Program-made: the position numbers and the translations under genes | Part shown: positions 31,451 to 38,986 of the stretch, piece by piece | How the letters are laid out: every line of letters begins with the position of its first letter | Position numbering within the stretch: position 1 is the first letter of the stretch | From: DASVHS01 sp036390755 | GTDB taxonomy: Bacteria; Acidobacteriota; Thermoanaerobaculia; Gp7-AA8 | Reading direction: 5' to 3' | Assembly: GCA_036390755.1 (NCBI GenBank) | Contig: DASWBH010000442.1 | Location: 1-38,986 of the forward strand | DNA length: 38,986 nucleotides | Notes under the pieces: model-generated | Database searches by the model: none | Told to the model about the DNA's origin: nothing | Seen by the model: the letters and a program-made list of their open reading frames with translations, nothing else

Positions 31451-33295
31451 ATGCTCATCGAAGCGGAGAGCATTCCGTACGATGCAGCGCGGCTCCTCGG
31501 CGAACGCCTCCTGATCCTTGCTCCCCATCCCGACGACGAGGTGATCGGCTGCGGTGGTCTGCTTGCGCAGCATCTTCGCGACCGGCGCTCCGTGCGGGTG
31601 ATCGTCGCGACCGACGGCGCTGAGGCCGAGCCCGCGATCGAAGATCGGGACGCTTATCGCGAACGGCGCGAACAGGAGTCGCGCCGCGCGCTCGAGATCC
31701 TCGGCAACGCCGAAATCGAGTTTCTGCGCTTCGCGGACCGCGCACTCGACGACGAGGTGGCCGAAGCGATTCATCGTCACCTGACGGAATTCAAACCCGA
31801 TCTCATCTGCGTTCCGAGTCCGATCGAGATTCATCCCGACCACCTCGCACTCTCCGCGGCGTTCTGCAATCTCGTGCAACGCGACGAGAGTCTCTTCGCC
31901 GATCTCGCGATCGCGCGCGTCGCGTTCTACGAGGTGAGCCAGCCGCTGCGGCCGAACACCCTCGTCGATATTACGGATGTCGCGGAGCAGAAGTACCGGG
32001 CCATTGCCGCGCACGAATCGCAAATGTCGATTCGCGATTACGCCGGCTACGCGCGCGGGCTGAACGCGTATCGCGCGCTCACGCTGCCGCGGAACGTGAA
32101 GTTTGCCGAGGCGTACTGGACGACGCCGCTCGCAGCGTTGAGGACGATGCCGTTCAGCGCGCTCCGGCGCGCGGTCGGGCAACCGTCTGAGATCGAGACC
32201 GCCCGCGCGACGATCCCGATCACGGTCGTCGTCCGAACGAAAGATCGTCCGGCACTGCTGCGCGAAGCGATCGATTCAATCCGCGCCAACCAGTACCCTG
32301 CCGATATCGTCGTCGTGAACGATGGCGGCGCCAGCCCGCAGCTCGACGGCCGCGTCGAGCTCGTCGAGCACAACAAATCGCGCGGCCGCTCCGAGGCGAT
32401 GAATACGGGCGTGCGGGCGGCGATGACGAAGTACGTCGCGTTTCTCGACGACGACGATCTCTACTACCCCGAGCACCTCTCCACGCTCGCCGCCGCCGCG
32501 CAGACGGCGCCGCTGAGCGCAGCGTGGTACAGCGATGCGGTCTCCGCGTTCCTGCACGTCGCCGGATCGGGCCGATATGAAAGCCACTCGCGCCTACGGC
32601 TGTTCGGCGGCGATTTCGATCGCGACATCCTGCTCGTCGACAACTACATCCCCCTGCCGACGCTGCTCGCCGAGCGGGACGCGTTTCTCGACTCCGGCGG
32701 CTTCGATCCGGCATTCGACCTGTTCGAAGACTGGGACTTCCTCATCCGGCTCTCGCAACGCGGGGAGTTCACGCACGTCCCGCGCATCACGTGCGAGATC
32801 CGTCACTTCGAAGGCGGCGGCTCGATCGTGCTCGAATCTCCGGAAGGATCGCAGCGCTTCCGCGATGCGAAGCTGCAGGTGTGGAAGAAGCACGCGTCGC
32901 TGATCACGAACGATACGTTTGCGAATGCATTCGAGAAGCAGAAGCGTCACGCCGTTGCGCTCGAGAGCACGGTGGTCGAAGAGAAGGGCCGGCGCGGACA
33001 CGCAGAGAACGAGCGCGCTCGCCTGGAGCGCGAGAAGAACCAGGTGATCGCCGAGATGCAGGCGCTGCAGAACGACGTGAACCAGCGGACGATCTACATC
33101 AAAGAGCTCGAAGCGACCATGCAGATCCTGCGGCGCGACACCGAACGACTGACGCGCGAGAACGAAGAGTTCCAGCACGCCCGCAACGCCGCGTTCGCGG
33201 AAATCGACCGGCTTCAGGGCCTCTTGAACATGATCTACCGCTCGCGAACGTGGAAGCTGCACATGATGATGGAGCGCCTTCGAGGCCGTGGATGA
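31451..33295 (+). CDS. Fusion of PIG-L (LmbE) deacetylase, GT2 glycosyltransferase and coiled coil
   Basis: This 614-residue protein joins three parts. Residues ~18-230 are a PIG-L zinc deacetylase with HPDDE (26-30) and HPDH (128-131). Residues ~255-480 are a family 2 glycosyltransferase with VVVRTKDRPALLREAI, VVVNDGG, the metal motif FLDDDD (331-336) and FEDWDFLIRLSQRG (base Asp). Residues ~495-590 form a charged coiled coil that ends in the tail NMIYRSRTWKLHMMMERLRG, a motif common at the ends of polysaccharide glycosyltransferases. A role is inferred in making a deacetylated amino-sugar polysaccharide. It is the first gene of a six-gene operon and its stop overlaps the next start (ATGA). 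ATG 31451 is used; an in-frame extension to 31385 crosses the TATAAT box. Confidence 0.93.
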   Translation: MLIEAESIPYDAARLLGERLLILAPHPDDEVIGCGGLLAQHLRDRRSVRVIVATDGAEAEPAIEDRDAYRERREQESRRALEILGNAEIEFLRFADRALDDEVAEAIHRHLTEFKPDLICVPSPIEIHPDHLALSAAFCNLVQRDESLFADLAIARVAFYEVSQPLRPNTLVDITDVAEQKYRAIAAHESQMSIRDYAGYARGLNAYRALTLPRNVKFAEAYWTTPLAALRTMPFSALRRAVGQPSEIETARATIPITVVVRTKDRPALLREAIDSIRANQYPADIVVVNDGGASPQLDGRVELVEHNKSRGRSEAMNTGVRAAMTKYVAFLDDDDLYYPEHLSTLAAAAQTAPLSAAWYSDAVSAFLHVAGSGRYESHSRLRLFGGDFDRDILLVDNYIPLPTLLAERDAFLDSGGFDPAFDLFEDWDFLIRLSQRGEFTHVPRITCEIRHFEGGGSIVLESPEGSQRFRDAKLQVWKKHASLITNDTFANAFEKQKRHAVALESTVVEEKGRRGHAENERARLEREKNQVIAEMQALQNDVNQRTIYIKELEATMQILRRDTERLTRENEEFQHARNAAFAEIDRLQGLLNMIYRSRTWKLHMMMERLRGRG

Positions 33296-34512
33296 CGCGC
33301 GTCCTCCTCGTCTGCCCCGAGCCCCTCGGCCATCGCCAACCTGCAGGCATCGGAATCCGTTTTATCGAAATGACGAAGGTGCTCGTTGGCGACGGCCATG
33401 TCGTGACGGTGCTCAGCCCTGACGCCGGCGCAGTCGAAGGTGCGGCTACTTCGACTCTTGCACCTGAATCGATTGCCGAGATGACCGGGAAGCACGACGC
33501 GGTCGTCGTGCAGGGTCACGCCACGAACGCGCTGTTCGCGCACGGCAAGCCGCTGCCGACCGTCGTCGACCTGTACGATCCTTTCATCATCGAGAACCTG
33601 CACTACTTCGCGGATCGCGGCGCGGAAGTTTTCAATCACGATCACTCGACGCTGATGTCGTCGATTGCGCGGGGCGACTTCTTTCTCTGCGCCTCCGATG
33701 CGCAGCGGCTCTTCTATCTCGGCGTGCTGCTCGCCGCCGGGCGGCTCAGCCCGATCTCGTTCGAATCCGATCCGCACCTCGACTCGCTGATCCGCGTCGC
33801 GCCGTTCGGCGTGCAGCCGCCGCGCGCTCACCTTCGAGCACACAGTCACGATCTCCTCTTTGGCGGCATTTACGACTGGTACGACCCGATCCTCGCCATC
33901 GACGCCGTCGCCATCGCCCGGAACTCCATCGCCGACGTGACGCTGACGTTCACGACGCACCCGAACCCCGATCTCACGCCGCAGGGGAAAGCGGCCGAGG
34001 CGATCGCGTACGTGAGGCAGCGTGGGCTGAGCAGCGTCGTGAAGTTCGAGCCGTGGGTCCAGTACGACAAACGCGGCGGGTTCTTCGATCGTTTCGCGTT
34101 GGCGCTCCTCACGTTCCGGCAATCGGTCGAGACCGATCTGTCGATGCGGACGCGCGTGTTCGACTACCTCTGGGGCGGGTTGCCGATCGTCACGAGCTCC
34201 GCGCCGGGAACGGACGAAATTCTCGCGCGTTATGACGCCGGGTCCGTCATCGACGCCGATGACGCGAAGGCGTTTGCAAACGCGATCGTCGCGATGCTGC
34301 GCGACGACGCGCGATTACAACGCATGACGGGCGGCGCCGCGCGATTCGTCGAGGATCACCAGTGGCCACGTGTGCTCGAGCCGCTTCGCGAATTCTGCAG
34401 CCGGCCGTGGATCGACAGGCAGAAGGACGCCTTCGCCGTGCGGCTGCAGGTGCCGGAGCGTCCGCCGTCGATTCTCGATCGTCTGAAACGGCGAATCGGA
34501 GGAGCGTTCTGA
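33292..34512 (+). CDS. Glycosyltransferase, GT-B fold (GT4-like)
   Basis: The 406-residue protein starts with a Rossmann strand TRVLLVCPEPLGHRQPAGIG followed by a helix and VVTVLSPDAG, the normal opening of GT4 enzymes. The second half carries the donor-binding domain: LLFGGIYDWYDPILAIDAV, VKFEPWVQYD, RTRVFDYLWGGLPIVTSSAPGTDE (the EX7E region is altered) and a C-terminal helical stretch ending RLKRRIGGAF. It transfers a sugar to a glycan; donor and acceptor are unknown. ATG 33292 overlaps the upstream stop by 4 nt. It carries GGAGGAG near its end, which serves the next gene. Confidence 0.88.
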   Translation: MTRVLLVCPEPLGHRQPAGIGIRFIEMTKVLVGDGHVVTVLSPDAGAVEGAATSTLAPESIAEMTGKHDAVVVQGHATNALFAHGKPLPTVVDLYDPFIIENLHYFADRGAEVFNHDHSTLMSSIARGDFFLCASDAQRLFYLGVLLAAGRLSPISFESDPHLDSLIRVAPFGVQPPRAHLRAHSHDLLFGGIYDWYDPILAIDAVAIARNSIADVTLTFTTHPNPDLTPQGKAAEAIAYVRQRGLSSVVKFEPWVQYDKRGGFFDRFALALLTFRQSVETDLSMRTRVFDYLWGGLPIVTSSAPGTDEILARYDAGSVIDADDAKAFANAIVAMLRDDARLQRMTGGAARFVEDHQWPRVLEPLREFCSRPWIDRQKDAFAVRLQVPERPPSILDRLKRRIGGAF

Positions 34513-35714
34513 GCGCAGCCCCGGTCGAGATCATCATCATCAACTGGAACGGCCGCGAGCAGACGCTGGAGTGCCTCGACGCGGTGCAGGCGCAGCTGGC
34601 GGACGTACCGGGCGCGGCGATCGCTGTGGTCGACAACGGATCGACAGACGGCAGCGCGGTCGCGATCGCGTCGCGTCATCCGGAGGCGCGTCTCTTTGCA
34701 CTCAACGCGAATCGCGGATTCACCGGCGGCATCTCTGCAGCACTGCGAGCGTCCACTGCGCGGAACGTGATTTTTCTCAACAACGATGCTGTCCCGGAGC
34801 CGGGCTGGCTCGCCACGCTGAGTCGCGCCATGGACGATGCGCCGGACGACGTGGTCTCGGTCGCAGGGAAGATCATCGATCTGGAGCGAAAGCGGATCGA
34901 CTTCATCGGCGGCATGATGACGTTCGACGGTCACGCGCTCCAGACCGGTTTTCGCTTCCCGCTCGGATCGATCGATGAGCCGGCAGCGGGATCGGAGCTC
35001 CTGTTCGCATGTGGCGGCAACATGATTTCGCGGCGCGCCCGGCTCGCGGAGCTCGGCGGGTTCGACGACGACTACTTCGCATACCTCGAGGATGTCGACT
35101 TCGGCTGGCGCTCGTGGATCGCCGGCAACCGCGTGATCTACGAACCGCACGCCGTCGTGCGCCACGCGTCGAGCGCGACCAGCGACCGCCTCGGCGCATT
35201 CGAGCGCGGCGTTCTGTTCGAGCGCAACGCGCTGCAGACGGCGCTGAAGAATTACAGCGATGAATCGCTGCGCGACACCGCCGGCGCGGTCTTCCTCACC
35301 TACCTGCATCGTCTCCACCATTACGCGATCACGCGCAACCAGCGCATCGGCGAGCTGCGCCGCAGTCCGTTCGAAGGAGCGATGCCCGAAGCGAGCTCGC
35401 GCAGCTTGACGTCGCGCGTCCGCAGACGACTCTTCGGGCCGCCGGCGCTGGCGAAGATCGACGATCCGCTGACGGCGATGCAGTTCCGCGCGTTCGAGTG
35501 GATCCTGCAGAACCAGGAGCGAATCGCGAAGAAGCGCGAGCTCGTGCAATCGCGCCGGCGGCGCATGGATGACGAGATCTTCGCGAAATTTCCGCTGCAC
35601 ATCGTCCCGACTTACCCCGGCGACGACGCACTGATGAGCGGCGCGCTGTTCCGCATCCTGAAGCCGAGGCTCGGGTCGGTCGTGCGGAAGCTGGGAGATA
35701 TCATCCGCCAGTGA
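34509..35714 (+). CDS. GT2 glycosyltransferase (rhamnosyltransferase-like) with CTG start
   Basis: The 401-residue product begins SAAPVEIIIINWNGREQTLECLD. The GT-A motifs are VVDNGSTDGS, NRGFTGGISA, FLNNDAVPEPGWL (metal-binding NND) and the acceptor-side AYLEDVDFGWRSWIAGN. The C-terminal ~130 residues are helical, with a membrane-associated look. The start is unusual: CTG 34509 overlaps the previous stop (CTGA) and sits 4 nt after GGAGGAG, while no ATG, GTG or TTG in frame is nearby. The only upstream one is GTG 34362, 150 nt inside the previous gene. The family opening starts at exactly this point, so CTG is the likely start. Confidence 0.9.
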   Translation: MSAAPVEIIIINWNGREQTLECLDAVQAQLADVPGAAIAVVDNGSTDGSAVAIASRHPEARLFALNANRGFTGGISAALRASTARNVIFLNNDAVPEPGWLATLSRAMDDAPDDVVSVAGKIIDLERKRIDFIGGMMTFDGHALQTGFRFPLGSIDEPAAGSELLFACGGNMISRRARLAELGGFDDDYFAYLEDVDFGWRSWIAGNRVIYEPHAVVRHASSATSDRLGAFERGVLFERNALQTALKNYSDESLRDTAGAVFLTYLHRLHHYAITRNQRIGELRRSPFEGAMPEASSRSLTSRVRRRLFGPPALAKIDDPLTAMQFRAFEWILQNQERIAKKRELVQSRRRRMDDEIFAKFPLHIVPTYPGDDALMSGALFRILKPRLGSVVRKLGDIIRQ

Positions 35715-36619
35715 CCGGCTGGCGCCAGCGCTTCCTCGTACGCGGCGTGTACTGGCGACAGCTCCTCCGCTTCGCCGTGCTCAACGTGCCGAGCTGGATC
35801 GAGCCGATCGTCATCGGCTTCTGGTCACTGTTTTTTCTGCTGTGGGGACCCGGCCGCCGCGGCGTGATGCACAACCTCAAAGCGATCAAGCCGGCATCGA
35901 CGCCAGTCGCGAACTTCTTTCGCACGTATCTCGTCTTCTGGAACTTCGCGTGGTCGATCACCGACACCGCTCGTTTTCGAGAGACGCGCACGGTGCCTGA
36001 CTGGGAGTTCGTCGGCCTCGAGCACTTCGAACAACTGCGCACGGGTCACGGCGGCGCGATCATCCTCACCGCGCACATGGGCAGCTACGACCTCGGCGCG
36101 CACGTGTTCTCCGAGACGTCGACGCGGCGCATCGTCATGGTGCGCGCGCCGGAGGTCGACCCGGAGACAGCCGAGTTCGAAGTGGCACAGCAGGAGCGCG
36201 CGCGCAGCGAGAGCCTGCGCATCGACTTCAACACGAAGGCCAGCGAGCTCGCACTCGAGCTGCTGCACGCGATTCAAAACGGCGACCTCGTGGCGATCCA
36301 GGGCGACCGCGTAACGCCCGGAATCGCTACGATGCCGGCGACGCTGTTCGGCCGCACGACGCAAATGCCTGCGGGCCCGTTCGCGCTCGCCATGGCGAGC
36401 CGGGCACCGCTTTTCCCGCTGTTCATCATGCGCGCCGGCAGGCGGCGCTACCGGCTGATCACGTGCGCGCCGATTCACGTCGAGCGGCGCAGCCGGCACC
36501 GCGACGACGACCTGCAATCCGCGATCGCGCAGTGGTCGTCGCAGCTCGAAGACGTCATTCGTCGCGCCTGGTATCAGTGGTTCGCATTCGAGCCGTACGA
36601 CGAGGAGCTCGCGGCGTGA
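35711..36619 (+). CDS. Lipid A biosynthesis acyltransferase-like protein (LpxL/HtrB family)
   Basis: The 302-residue inner-membrane enzyme has a membrane helix near residues 30-48 (WIEPIVIGFWSLFFLLW) and the family HX4D catalytic motif His122-Asp127 in TAHMGSYDLGA. VAIQGDRVTPG, FGRTTQMPAGPFALAMASRAPLFPLFIM and the end RRAWYQWFAFEPY follow. These enzymes add secondary acyl chains to lipid A or to related glycolipids. Here it sits inside a glycan operon rather than with lpx genes, so the acceptor may be a polysaccharide-linked lipid. GTG 35711 overlaps the upstream stop (GTGA). Confidence 0.92.
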   Translation: MTGWRQRFLVRGVYWRQLLRFAVLNVPSWIEPIVIGFWSLFFLLWGPGRRGVMHNLKAIKPASTPVANFFRTYLVFWNFAWSITDTARFRETRTVPDWEFVGLEHFEQLRTGHGGAIILTAHMGSYDLGAHVFSETSTRRIVMVRAPEVDPETAEFEVAQQERARSESLRIDFNTKASELALELLHAIQNGDLVAIQGDRVTPGIATMPATLFGRTTQMPAGPFALAMASRAPLFPLFIMRAGRRRYRLITCAPIHVERRSRHRDDDLQSAIAQWSSQLEDVIRRAWYQWFAFEPYDEELAA

Positions 36620-37173
36620 AGGTCGTGCGCGACCGCCGCGACGCACGATGGCTGCCGGGGCGGTTCAACTTCGCATTGTTTCGACTGCTCGCCTACGCGC
36701 GATTGCGAGCCGCATCGCCGCGGCGCGCGTGCGGCACGATTCTCATCGTCGACCGGTACCAGAGCGCGTTTGAGACCTACACCGTCGCAGCATGCGTGCT
36801 CATCGTGTTCGCCGCGTTCGGCACATCGCTGTTCGAAGCGTCGATGTCGATGCCGGCCGCGTGCATCCTCGGCGCGCTCTTCGCGATTCTCCTCGCCCAG
36901 CTGCTGGCGGTGATCCTCGGCGCGGTCGTGATTCCGATCCTGCGGATGGTCATCCGCATTCCGGACGCGTTGATCGTGACGATCAACGGCGCGGTTCACA
37001 TGGCCCTCGTCACCACCGCGGCCGCGTTGCTCGCAGTCAGCGATTCTCGTCTGCGCTACGGCGGCGCTGCGTTTCTGCTGCTCATCGCGGCGAACGCGCT
37101 TGCGGCGATCGTCAATCTTTTCCTTCGCGACTCGTTTCTCGCCGCGGAGCGGCGTTTCGGAGTCGAAGCTTGA
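36616..37173 (+). CDS. Multi-pass membrane protein of unknown function in the glycan operon
   Basis: The 185-residue protein has a basic start (KVVRDRRDARWLPGR) and four probable membrane helices: TYTVAACVLIVFAAFGTSLF (~54-73), a second from ~79 to 103 with ACILGALFAILLAQLLAVIL, a third with VTINGAVHMALVTTAAALLA, and a fourth with FLLLIAANALAAIVNLFL. No conserved motif is recognised. GTG 36616 overlaps the acyltransferase stop (GTGA), and the gene's own stop overlaps the deacetylase start. A role in export or anchoring of the glycan product is a guess from position. Confidence 0.8.
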   Translation: MKVVRDRRDARWLPGRFNFALFRLLAYARLRAASPRRACGTILIVDRYQSAFETYTVAACVLIVFAAFGTSLFEASMSMPAACILGALFAILLAQLLAVILGAVVIPILRMVIRIPDALIVTINGAVHMALVTTAAALLAVSDSRLRYGGAAFLLLIAANALAAIVNLFLRDSFLAAERRFGVEA

Positions 37174-37925
37174 GGCGGCTCATTCTCGCCGGCGTGATCG
37201 TCGCGCCGCTGATCGCGATCGCGATCTGGCAATGGTCGATCCCCGGCGCGATCGGCGTGATCGCGCTGTCGCACGCGCTCGTGCTCTACCCGACGCTGCG
37301 ACCGAACGTGCAGTGGCTCGGACCTGTGGCGACGCGGTTCGAGCCGGCCGGAAACGAAGTCTGGCTGACGATCGACGACGGACCGGCGGACGACACGCAT
37401 TCGCTCCTCGACTTTTTCGACGCACGCGGCGTCAAAGCCACATTTTTCGTGAAAGGGATCCTGGCGGAGCGGAACATCGACAAGATTGGCGAGATCGTGC
37501 GCCGTGGTCATACCGTCGGCAATCACTCGTGGTCGCATCCGAGCGCATGGTTCTGGTGTCTGCCGCCGCGCCGGATCGCTGCCGAAATCGAGAGATGCAG
37601 CGCCGCTTTGGAGAAGATCACCGGCGCCTCGCCGCGACTCTTTCGCGCGCCGGTCGGAACGAAGAATCCCGCCGTGCATCCGGTGCTGCAGCGGCTCGGC
37701 ATGACACTCGTCGGCTGGAGCGCGCGCGCATTCGATACGAAGACAGACAATCCTGAGCTCGTGGTCAAACGGGTCATGCGCGACATCGCGCCGGGCACGA
37801 TCATCCTTCTGCATCAAGGGCGCCGCGCATCGGTGCAGATGCTCGAGCGAGTCGTCGATGAAGTGCAGCGCCGGGGCTACCGCTTCGTCGTTCCGGCGCC
37901 TGAGCGCCTGAAGACGAACAGGTAA
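37170..37925 (+). CDS. Membrane-anchored polysaccharide deacetylase (NodB domain, CE4)
   Basis: The 251-residue protein has one or two N-terminal membrane helices (residues ~4-40) and a periplasmic NodB domain. It has the family motifs LTIDDGPADDT (Asp69-Asp70), GHTVGNHSWSHP with metal histidines 119 and 123, FRAPVGTKNP, GWSARAFDT and IILLHQG. It removes acetyl groups from N-acetylated sugar polymers, which fits with the PIG-L domain of the first gene in the operon. The start is TTG 37170, overlapping the previous stop (TTGA); no ATG is available nearby in frame. Its last 49 bp overlap the methyltransferase gene on the other strand. Confidence 0.93.
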   Translation: MRRLILAGVIVAPLIAIAIWQWSIPGAIGVIALSHALVLYPTLRPNVQWLGPVATRFEPAGNEVWLTIDDGPADDTHSLLDFFDARGVKATFFVKGILAERNIDKIGEIVRRGHTVGNHSWSHPSAWFWCLPPRRIAAEIERCSAALEKITGASPRLFRAPVGTKNPAVHPVLQRLGMTLVGWSARAFDTKTDNPELVVKRVMRDIAPGTIILLHQGRRASVQMLERVVDEVQRRGYRFVVPAPERLKTNR

Positions 37926-38533
37926 TTGTTGAACGGCGTCCGCCCCCACATCGGCACTACCTCGGCCTCGAAGCCGTCGAACGCGCTCGTGATCGTGTCG
38001 CGCGTCGGAAAATTCAAACGTTCCGCGCGCAGCCAATGCACCGCACGCGAGAATCCCTCCTGTGCAACCGTGATGCGGTAGCGGAGGCTGTTGTCGCGAA
38101 CGGCGTCGCGGATGATCACGATGCCGCGCGGAGGGACCGCCGCGGCCGCGCTCGCTAGAATCAGCCGCTGATCGGCGTCCGAGAAGTAGTGGAGCACGTC
38201 GATGAGGACCACGTTCGTGCCGGATGGAACCGGATCGCGGGCGTCGCCGGAGCGGAACTCGAGTCCGGAGTAGCGCGATGCGAGCTCGTTCGCTTTCGCG
38301 ACTTTTCGCGCGTCGTGATCGATGCCCGTGATCGCGTGCGGGAAACCGCTCGCGCGGAGAAAGAATTCGAGCAGTCCGACGCCACAGCCGATGTCGTAGA
38401 GAGGCGCGGTCGAGCCGCGCAGCAGCTCGAGGACGGCGGGATAGACCGGATCGATCTTGAGTTTCGAGCGGGCGTAGGAGCGGAGGAAGGGAGAGCCGAA
38501 CTGTTCGGCGACGAGTCGCGCCGCGTCGGTCAC
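37877..38533 (-). CDS. SAM-dependent methyltransferase (class I)
   Basis: The 218-residue protein has a class I SAM motif LYDIGCGVGLLEFFLRASG, followed by ITGIDHDARKVAKAN (acidic residue binding the ribose), FRSGDARDPVP, VVLIDVLHYFSD and the late strand GIVIIRDAV. The substrate is unknown. GTG 38533 overlaps the stop of the upstream receiver gene (GTGA), so the two are co-translated. The long open frame further upstream is the antisense shadow of the receiver gene. Its 3' end overlaps the convergent deacetylase gene by 49 bp. Confidence 0.9.
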   Translation of the reverse strand: MTDAARLVAEQFGSPFLRSYARSKLKIDPVYPAVLELLRGSTAPLYDIGCGVGLLEFFLRASGFPHAITGIDHDARKVAKANELASRYSGLEFRSGDARDPVPSGTNVVLIDVLHYFSDADQRLILASAAAAVPPRGIVIIRDAVRDNSLRYRITVAQEGFSRAVHWLRAERLNFPTRDTITSAFDGFEAEVVPMWGRTPFNNYLFVFRRSGAGTTKR

Positions 38534-38955
38534 AAGAGGTGCTCGATGATCTCGATCAGGTCGGGAAGATTGAACGGTTTCGGCAGAATCGCCGAGACGC
38601 CCATCTGCAGAATGGCCTGCGGATCGACCCGCAAGTGCGCGGAGAGCACGACGATCTTCACGCGCCCGATGTGACCGGTCTCCTGCAGCCTCTGCAGAAA
38701 GTCCCACCCGTTCACCTCCGGCATGGCCAGGTCGAGCAGCACGATATCGGGATTGTGAATCGTCAGCGCGCGCTGCCCTTCGGCACCGTCGCCGGCGAGC
38801 AGGACCTGGAACCCGTGTTGCCGAAGCGCGGCGGCCAGCATCCCACGCAGCGGCAGATCGTCGTCGATGACCAGGACGCGCTTGCGATCGACATCCGCGA
38901 TCCGCTTGGCGCGGCCGAGTTTCTGTGTCGGGACCTCGGTCATGGCGCTGAACAT
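38530..38955 (-). CDS. Single-domain response regulator
   Basis: This 141-residue protein has a basic N-terminal stretch of about 25 residues and one receiver domain: VLVIDDDLPLRGML, phospho-acceptor Asp75 in IVLLDLAMPEVNGWDF, the Ser of VVLSAH, and Lys in AILPKPFNLPDL. No output domain follows. The gene starts at ATG 38955 (an ATG at 38943 is also possible), close to the window edge, so its promoter is not fully visible. It is coupled to a methyltransferase gene, an unusual pairing that may only reflect packing. Confidence 0.92.
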   Translation of the reverse strand: MFSAMTEVPTQKLGRAKRIADVDRKRVLVIDDDLPLRGMLAAALRQHGFQVLLAGDGAEGQRALTIHNPDIVLLDLAMPEVNGWDFLQRLQETGHIGRVKIVVLSAHLRVDPQAILQMGVSAILPKPFNLPDLIEIIEHLL

Positions 38956-38986
38956 TCTGCCACTGCTGAGCGCGTCGATGCAGAAG

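Overview
The window is 39 kb of GC-rich, densely coded chromosome from a diderm, LPS-bearing bacterium that respires with ETF:quinone oxidoreductase. An HtrB/LpxL-type acyltransferase, a usher and SecG fit a Gram-negative envelope. The gene set, an Hfq-like protein with a long N-terminal tail, the heptamer intergenic repeats and kinase-TPR proteins look most like Acidobacteriota. That placement is an inference, because no rRNA or other decisive marker is present. No phage, IS element, CRISPR array or rRNA was seen, and no gene-free stretch exceeds 300 bp.

Layout. 0-5.2 kb: start of an ABC-F ATPase (minus strand), pdxJ (plus), then a moxR-DUF58-transglutaminase membrane module (minus). 5.4-7.1 kb: ETF-quinone oxidoreductase. 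7.1-12.3 kb: a Csu/spore-coat-U type chaperone-usher pilus operon (major pilin, chaperone, minor pilin, usher, two-domain tip subunit). It lies downstream, on the same strand, of a regulatory block at 12.6-16.4 kb: a secreted protein of unknown family, a PAS histidine kinase, an NtrC-type sigma-54 activator and a lone receiver. 16.6-18.3 kb: etfBA, which would feed electrons to the ETF-QO. 18.5-23.2 kb (plus): Hfq-like protein, pdxA, a mini membrane protein, surE, pcm, a TPR/coiled-coil membrane protein, acylphosphatase, apt and a CBS protein. 23.2-28.7 kb (minus): a split biotin carboxylase/biotin carrier pair, a 951-residue kinase-like protein that has lost its catalytic residues, a PTPS/QueD enzyme and a small coupled protein. 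28.8-31.4 kb: a small helical protein, tRNA-Leu(GAG), secG, tpiA and a GAF-GGDEF diguanylate cyclase. 31.5-37.9 kb (plus): a six-gene envelope-glycan operon. 37.9-39 kb (minus): a methyltransferase and a receiver.

Most noteworthy points: (1) a double pseudoenzyme (pseudokinase plus degenerate class III cyclase domain plus TPRs); (2) an envelope operon in which all five junctions are 4-nt NTGA overlaps, using ATG, CTG, GTG, GTG and TTG as starts; (3) a repeated dyad element with compensatory base changes in the pilus regulatory region; (4) several genes with a TANNNT box 6-10 nt before the start codon and no Shine-Dalgarno, which suggests leaderless mRNAs; (5) three families of intergenic repeats, one forming a 20-bp hairpin with a perfect Shine-Dalgarno in its loop.
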